A stretch of 64,000 bases of DNA. Origin: Strigamia acuminata (taxonomy: Eukaryota > Arthropoda > Chilopoda > Geophilomorpha > Linotaeniidae). The notes under the pieces were generated by a model that was not told the origin of the DNA, did not search any database, and saw only the letters and a program-made list of their open reading frames with translations. The stretch is from positions 24,793,060-24,857,059 of the forward strand of contig OX442314.1 of assembly GCA_949358305.1 (NCBI GenBank). Reading direction: 5' to 3'. The position numbers and the translations under genes were made by a program. Positions 55,707 through 64,000 of the stretch are shown piece after piece; positions within the stretch are counted from its first letter, which is position 1, and the number at the start of each line of letters is the position of its first letter.

Positions 55707-56343
55707 TTAAAACGATCCATCTTTGCCCGAACTGAACTGCGAGACTTCCAACAAAGACAAAACCTGCAAAGGAAATTCTTTATGAATAAAATATTATAAA
55801 ATTAAAAGGATTTTTCTACCTGTTTATGTTTAGCTCTAATTTCGAATAATTTTTGCACCGTGTCGTCTGAGGTAATATTAACATTTGTAAAATTTTTCAA
55901 AAGTTCCTGTAGGCTCGTTAGCACCTTATCTGCCACAATTAAACGAGAAATAACGTTTTAACATCAAATTATCGTCAAATTATCAATTGTAATGAACCTA
56001 ATCTCGGTTTATTTGTAATTTTATGCTTGTTCCTTAACTGCAGCCACGTGTGAACACACGCGTTATAAAAAGCGATCTGAAAAAGTAGAGAAAATAATGA
56101 AATATATTGAATTTAATCGATTAAATAATTACTTCGGATCCAATTTCGGCTCCTTTCGAAACGCCCAACTGAAATCCATCAATTAATCCAACTTCTTTTC
56201 CCTTTGAAATTCCTTCAGCGTAACCAATATCGTAATTCCTTTTGGTACAAAAAAAATCATAAAATGCGCCAATTAATTTATATTAATTCGTACTTTTCTT
56301 CCACGAGACAAATGTCATCAAAAATATCATTGATGTCCGCCAT
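55707..56343 (-). CDS. LTO1: LTO1 (ORAOV1) homologue, Yae1-domain adaptor
   Basis: Five exons, 56294-56343, 56133-56238, 55998-56076, 55820-55929 and 55707-55763, join to 133 aa (human 137). LTO1 binds YAE1 and links the Fe-S targeting complex to the ATPase ABCE1/Rli1, needed for ribosome recycling and biogenesis. Seen: MADINDIFDDICLVEEK, then the deca-GX3 stretch GYAEGISKGKEVGLIDGFQL with further G-x3-G steps, typical of the Yae1 family. The C-terminus here is GKDGSF; the Trp that ends most LTO1 proteins and targets ABCE1 is replaced by Phe. The start ATG lies in AAAATGGCGGAC. It shares a 338-bp divergent promoter with GFUS. Confidence 0.93.
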
Positions 56344-56681
56344 TTTGGAAGGCATTTTGTTTACCAAAGCCACATTTGTTTCGCGACATCTGATGGTAAT
56401 TTTTCTAATGTGTATAGCACAATTATTATTTTAAATTTAATTTTTACATTTAATAATGAAATAATTTCTTTTGATACTCTTTCTTCCAAATTTTCTTTTC
56501 AATAACATTGAGTTATGTGCAAGTTTGAGTCTTAATCTAGATGCCGATTAAATATCGATCGTCTGATTCACTCTAGCGACAGAGTTGTGCTAGTTTGTCA
56601 TTCGTTTTGCCGGTATGTTGCTGTTGTTTCCACGGAATACAAACCAATTTTAACATTGATTTTTTCTTTAAAACAGCATAA
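56344..56681. promoter_or_regulatory. Shared divergent promoter of LTO1 and GFUS
   Basis: 338 bp separate the two start codons. CCGCCATTTTGG straddles the LTO1 start (YY1-like). A TTTAAAACAG run lies just before the GFUS ATG; CTTTAAAACAG could instead be a 3' splice site of a 5' untranslated intron. No TATA box is convincing on either side. Confidence 0.45.
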
Positions 56682-59007
<2,326 letters not shown>

Positions 59008-59971
59008 AATGATTTTCTTTCACTTTGTTTTCATTTGTCGTGTGATAACACAAAATATTGAATAAATAAAGTATTAATGGCGTCAAAAATGTCTCTCATC
59101 GAGTCGCTCGATGGCGTTAGTTTTATTGCTCATGCTCACCAGATGTCACATCGGCAGTTTCAATTTTTACTGCTTTTCCCGAGCCTTTTTTCACGGGCTT
59201 CATCTCAAAGTTTTACCCGTGTTTACTGCTCTTATAGAATTATGAAACACCTTTATACATATTTTAAATAACCAAGTTATTTACGACGATGGGTATACCA
59301 TCTTTTTATTAACACCTAAGTGATTCCATCAGAAGTGAGTATGTTTTTGACAATTTAATTCATCTTTTCTGCATTCATTTCACGTCAGAATTGAATTTGG
59401 AGTCAGCATTTCATTTTCAGTCGAAAGAAATATCATTAAGATGTTGAAGTATCAAAAATATAAAATTAAATAAATAAATTTGTGATTAGGGTTTAATTGG
59501 ATATTTTAATATTTAAAAAATGGCTGATAATTTAAATCTAATGAAAACGGTTGAAGGTGAGCTTTACTGCAATTCCGCAATTTGATGAAATTCGACATCA
59601 ATTTATATTTGTTATAAATTAATAGTGTTGAATTATTAGCGTTGAAAAGACGGAAATAAATTGAAAAATTAAGGTTTAGCTTTATTATTGGCCTTTATTA
59701 TTTTCTTTTTGTTTTTTGTTTTATTGATTATAAAATAAAACTGAATGCTATTTCAGGAAATCTGGACGTTTGATCATTATTTTCAGTTCTGCTCCTTTGA
59801 GCTTTGCTGCGATGCATCAGCCAATAAAATGTCATTTTATCGCGTCAATTACTAATTAGAAACATAAAACGACAACATTAAACACGTCCACATTTCTTGT
59901 CGATGGGATATTACATTTATTTTATTTTATTTTTAATTTTTGTTTATTTTAAATTTATGATTAATTACAGT
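59008..59971. other. Intergenic and 5' leader of the synaptotagmin gene
   Basis: It holds the GFUS poly(A) site and, at 59520-59556, a short frame MADNLNLMKTVEG ending at a GTGAGC donor. Joined to the next acceptor, that frame would stop at once, so it is either an untranslated first exon with an upstream frame or not an exon. No other gene is seen. Confidence 0.4.
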
Positions 59972-62265
59972 ATGAGCAGTTTTGCTATCGGTGTGACAGT
60001 CATTGGAATTCTTGGCATCATCGGAGCACTTCTTGTTTTGATTTGTCGCTATCTCGGTCTCTGGACTTGGATTTTTAATTGGATAGTCAGTCCTAACGAG
60101 GAAAAGGTTCAGCTTACTAAAAGCAGGCAATTTAACGCCAACGGTTATATGGTATATATCATCTTGTTAGTTAATTTTGTTTACCCATTTCAACTCGTTT
60201 TGTTTAACCAATATTCTTTACCGAATTTCAAGAGTAGGTAGAACTACACAATCGAATAACACTCGTGCTGATATTTATTCTCAGATAAGAGAGACAAACA
60301 ACCTTATTAGTGATGACATGATTTAAGTAACTCGCATCATTTGCCTGTCGGATTTGATCGATTAAACGCTTATTTGTTCTTCCAAATTGTAATTAATCAG
60401 AAATTTAATATTTTTACTTCAAAATTCAAAGAAAAATAGCAAAATTTAAACGAAAATTTGCAAGAATTATTTTTAAATTTCATATTTAATGCCAGAGAGA
60501 AAGACAGAATTGTTCAATTGAATTACTAGGATACGGGAGAATGTTTCTAGGATATGATTTCTATTAAAATTAATAATTTCGATCAATTTTTTCTTTTAAA
60601 TTGTTGAAAATATGATAAAAATTGATATTTCCAGGTGGGATCCGACTCTGATTTCAACCTGGAGACTTCTGGTAATTACCGACGTTATGATAACGTTGAA
60701 AACGATTATCGTTTCCACGTTGATGCGAAAAAAGTTGACATACCACCACAGCCGTTACGCCCAGCTCCTGCGCTGCAGGTTAACACATTTTGCATCACTA
60801 AAATCACTTCTACAAAATCATACAATCGCACTTTAGGCTCAGCCATCTGTCGACAGTGTTGCCAGCGAGAAAACCAGTCCACCCTCAGAATTAGGCGATG
60901 AAATTGAAGATTTAATACCGAGTTTAAAGCGGGCGATGTCTTGCGACAGTGTTAATTCGGACACGTCGGTTATATTCGATTCGTTTGATGAAATCCACGT
61001 GACCGGCCAATTAGAAATAGGTTTGCAATACGACAGGTAGGTCCAATGTATTTTTATCGATTGATTTTAATGATTTTTTTATTGGAATTGGTTAGGGAAA
61101 CTGCTGATCTTATTGTAAGTGTACTGCAAGCGCGGGAGTTGGGAAATGCAGAGACGAGTTCGTCGGTGGATAGTTATATTCGCGTTTATTTACTGCCGGA
61201 TAAGACTACAAACATGCAAACTAGGGTATGGATGATGGATTAATGTGTGGTTGTAGTTTGTAATGAGTTTTTTTTATCATTTAGGTCCAAAAAAACACGG
61301 TCGATCCGGTTTTTAAGGAGCGGTTTTTGTTCGGAATTGAACCGCACGAGTTGGGCAAACGTGTTTTGTTGTTTTACGCATACACGTGCGATAAATACAC
61401 AAATACGTTGGTGGGAGAAGCCGAATTGAAGCTTTGTGATATTGATTTATCACGCTCGACCAATTTATGGCTTAGTTTAGCCGATTTTAATCACGTAATT
61501 TTAAATTTTTTGAAAAGTTTGACTGTTTTTATTTGATTTTACGCGAATTTGGCTGTTTTGTGTTTTTTTTTTAATGTAAATTTGGCTGTTTTATGTATTT
61601 TTTTAAATTATTAATTTGCTTGATTTTGTTTTGGGTCTTACAGAGGTTGGATAATTTGGGCGAGGTGATGTTTTCTTTGAGTTATCTTCCAACAGCTGAG
61701 CGATTAACAATAGTTCTTGTTAAAGCACGGAATCTACGATGGACTCACAATAAAACTGCAGCTGGTACTATTTGGATTGTCCACATTTTTTTTTCTTTTT
61801 TCAATTTTTATCAATTTTTTTTTCAATTATATTTTAGATCCGTTTGTTAAAGTTTATCTCCTACAAAATGAGAAAAAAGTTAGCAAGAAAAAAACATCAG
61901 TTAAAAGAGATGAACGTAATCCGATTTTCAACGAAGCCATGATTTTTTCCGTACCTTCGCATCTTTTACAGGTATTTACAAACATAAAAAAAACTCCACT
62001 TGCTGTCCCTTGCGCTTTCCTGTCTTACTACGTTTCTACCCCATGCGCTTTGCTGCACTGCACAACTAATACCCCTAATTATTTCTAGACCGTGCAGTTG
62101 CGAATAACCATGGCAGAATTTCAAGCAGATGGACGTGCTCCTTCAATCGGCCACGTGTTCGTTGGTGCCCAATCAAGCGGCAAAGAGTTGTCCCACTGGA
62201 ATCAGATGATGTCTTCGCTACGCAAGCCTATAGCCATGTGGCATCCATTGCGCAAGTCAAAATGA
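59972..62265 (+). CDS. SYT12: Synaptotagmin-12-like, two C2 domains
   Basis: Coding exons 59972-60151, 60635-60778, 60837-61036, 61096-61225, 61285-61494, 61644-61764, 61838-61971 and 62089-62265 join to 431 aa. The start ATG is three bases into exon 2 after the acceptor. Synaptotagmins are vesicle or membrane proteins in exocytosis. N-terminus: a short lumenal piece and one helix (VIGILGIIGALLVLICRYLG). A linker (about residues 50-150) is acidic and Ser/Pro-rich. C2A begins LEIGLQYDR, and C2B begins LGEVMFSLSYLPTAERLTIV and ends KPIAMWHPLRK. Calcium-binding aspartates are mostly missing in both C2 domains (SVDSYIRV, CDKYTNT, EFQADGRAPS), as in SYT12, so calcium-independent action is expected. 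SYT12 fits best in length and C2B; another non-calcium isoform is possible. AATAAA is at 62337-62342. Confidence 0.88.
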
Positions 62266-62913
62266 AGCGGAAGCATACAACATACCAAACACCTAGTGTA
62301 TTGATTCGTGCATTATATACAAATATACAACTCTAAAATAAAACTTGGTTTTTAATATATACCATTTTAAATACATCTGGCTGCCAAAATATTGTTCAGT
62401 GAATGTAGTGCATGTAGAATTTGACTAAAAACGACCAAGTTGGGTTTTGATATAATTTTTGAGGACTGTAGATGTTAATTATATCGATTTTACATCTTGT
62501 ATCTTGTGAAAAAAAAATTAAGTATATAGTACATTATATACGATATTATTTTACACTGCACATATCGTAATCGTAAAGTGAAGTACTGTCAGTTAATAAA
62601 GATATAAAACCACTCATCGATTATTTCTTTATTTCTGTTTTATTTCAACATTTAATTACAATTTATAAACCAACAAAACGCATCTTTTGGACAATAAGTC
62701 ATGCCTGGTGTGTTACATTTCAGATTTAATTTAACACGAGTTTACAACACTATTTCTGGCGCCTTTGCAACTAAATACTGTAAATTTACATGTTTGTTTA
62801 TTTATATTTTTTTTTACATAACTTTAACATGATTAATTAACAAATATTCTCAAAATAGTTATAAATGCATTATGATATAACTGTATATTATATATATATA
62901 TATATTGAAAGTT
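62266..62913. other. 3' intergenic between converging SYT12-like and Ly6 genes
   Basis: Contains the SYT12-like poly(A) signal and a second AATAAA at about 62596. A (TA)n run lies at 62887-62905. Nothing else is visible. Confidence 0.5.
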
Positions 62914-63584
62914 TCAAACCAACTGCGTTAAAATAGCAAGGAAAACTAGCGAAAACGTAATCAACTTGCTCATCATTTGCACGTTGGAATTGTTGCATAA
63001 ATCTGAGCTGCACCAACACGTATTTGATTCTATTCCATCGATTGTAAACTGGCCGCAACCGTCCTCGTGGTTTTCAGTTTTAGCATCTTTTGGCAACCCG
63101 CATCCTTTCGTAACTGCCTCTATAATTCAAAAACACATCAAAATTCAACACGTTTACACGAATTCATAACGTATTCATTACTTTTGCCAAACACAGTTGC
63201 TTCGGCTTTCCAGCAAGACTTTTTGTTTGTCGTGCACTGGCTCGGGTTATTTTCGCAACTTTCTATTGTTGAGCATTCGTAACACTTTAGCGAAAGTCCT
63301 GGTGGTAAAATATAAAACAATTTGCTTGTCAAAGATGAGCAATAAATTAGCTACAATGCAGATGCTGTGCAAGATGTGTTTATTAACCATTCGAGCTCTA
63401 AACCTGCAAAATCTCCAAAATATACCAAAACTAAGTCCTAATAAAGATATTGCCTTGATTTTTTAAATGTTATAAATAGTAATAAATAAATCAATTAGAA
63501 AATTTAATGAAACCATGCATTAATTTGCTAATTACCATTTTTAGCAAGTGCCAATAACAATATCCCGACTAAGAGTATCCTCAT
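62914..63584 (-). CDS. Secreted Ly6/uPAR three-finger protein, GPI-type tail
   Basis: Three exons, 63536-63584, 63182-63298 and 62914-63119, join to 123 aa. Signal peptide MRILLVGILLLALA, then one Ly6 domain with ten cysteines in the expected spacing: LKCYECSTIESC near the start, a CTTNKKSCW segment, KGCG, DGCG, CWCSSDLCNN at the end. The CNN ending is the family hallmark. A hydrophobic C-terminus (KLITFSLVFLAILTQLV) after NNSNVQMMS suggests GPI anchoring. Arthropods have many such proteins (quiver, boudin, crooked and others), acting on ion channels, septate junctions or receptors. No specific orthologue can be named from sequence alone. Intron phases (1, 1) are the usual Ly6 ones. Confidence 0.9.
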
Positions 63585-64000
63585 GTTTGAAGGGCGAGTA
63601 CAATTTGCAGCTGATTAGCTTCAAATTTGAGCGGATGAAAAGCAATAGTGCGTTGTTTCCCGTTGAAATGCCATCTCGAGGATTGAGGATGGAGCTCAAT
63701 CTCTGCAATCTGACTCTACGGAAGCGCAGAAGTGCTCATTGTACGCACCTAAAAAGTGTGCACAACCTAGACGATTAGCGCACAATCTAATTTATATTTA
63801 TATCAATTAACAAAATCATTTTTACGATCGAAATAGACTTTATTACGTAATAATTTACAACTCTAAACACTTTATTACAAGTATAATGAATAAATACGTT
63901 TATATTTGTAAGTATTTGTTCAATCTCACATAAACTGTTTGAAAATAGCGACAATTATGAGGGGAAAAATGACCATTTCACCCTTAATTGCGTGGACATT
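63585..64000. other. Upstream of the Ly6 gene, no gene seen
   Basis: A plus-strand frame of 76 codons (63548-63778) overlaps the Ly6 signal-peptide exon antisense and has no recognisable domain. The last 200 bases are AT-rich. The promoter of the Ly6 gene is probably here. Confidence 0.4.

Noticed and set aside
63548-63778. 76-codon plus-strand frame
   Set aside because: Overlaps the Ly6 signal-peptide exon antisense and resembles no family.

Overview
This is a 64 kb piece of an animal nuclear genome. The genes have many short exons and GT-AG introns, the DNA is AT-rich, and transposon debris is dense. An arthropod, probably an insect, is the best guess. The SLC6 gene has the first-membrane-segment signature of nutrient amino acid transporters, the single CPT1 gene carries a tandem pair of alternative exons in the place known from Drosophila, and the retroelement is BEL/Pao. 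The species cannot be named from the sequence.

Layout. 1-3020: 3' part of a BEL/Pao retrotransposon with an open pol frame. 3021-24750: gene-poor DNA full of small inverted-repeat transposons (MITEs), several nested with readable target-site duplications, two foldback or composite elements and several minisatellites; no host gene is recognisable here. 24782-37522, minus: an SLC6 amino acid transporter in 15 recognised exons with transposon-laden introns. 40858-42952, plus: WDR45B/WIPI3, complete. 43160-45715, minus: MINPP1-type phosphatase whose second catalytic motif is lost. 46756-52712, minus: carnitine palmitoyltransferase 1, complete, with two mutually exclusive exons. 54568-54921, plus: a small unknown tail-anchored protein. 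55707-56343, minus: LTO1. 56682-59007, plus: GDP-L-fucose synthase. 59972-62265, plus: synaptotagmin-12-like. 62914-63584, minus: a secreted Ly6/three-finger protein with a GPI-type tail.

The right-hand 40 kb is compact housekeeping and neuronal-type sequence. LTO1 and GFUS are divergent and share 338 bp; WDR45B and MINPP1 converge with 207 bp between their stops; the SYT12-like and Ly6 genes also converge. Gene functions span autophagy (WDR45B), mitochondrial fatty-acid import (CPT1), inositol phosphate metabolism (MINPP1), ribosome-linked Fe-S delivery (LTO1), nucleotide-sugar synthesis (GFUS) and membrane traffic (SYT12-like). There is no sign of co-regulation beyond the shared promoter.

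Main points for a second look: the CPT1 exon pair; the HAET-to-SSGM replacement in MINPP1; transposon insertions that can be proved inside the window because an uninterrupted copy is also present; a foldback element in an SLC6 intron with a perfect 9-bp target duplication; and intronic minisatellites at unrelated loci that share TGCA-in-A/T-tract units. Exon junctions were checked by reading frame and intron phase by hand; no database or computation was available.
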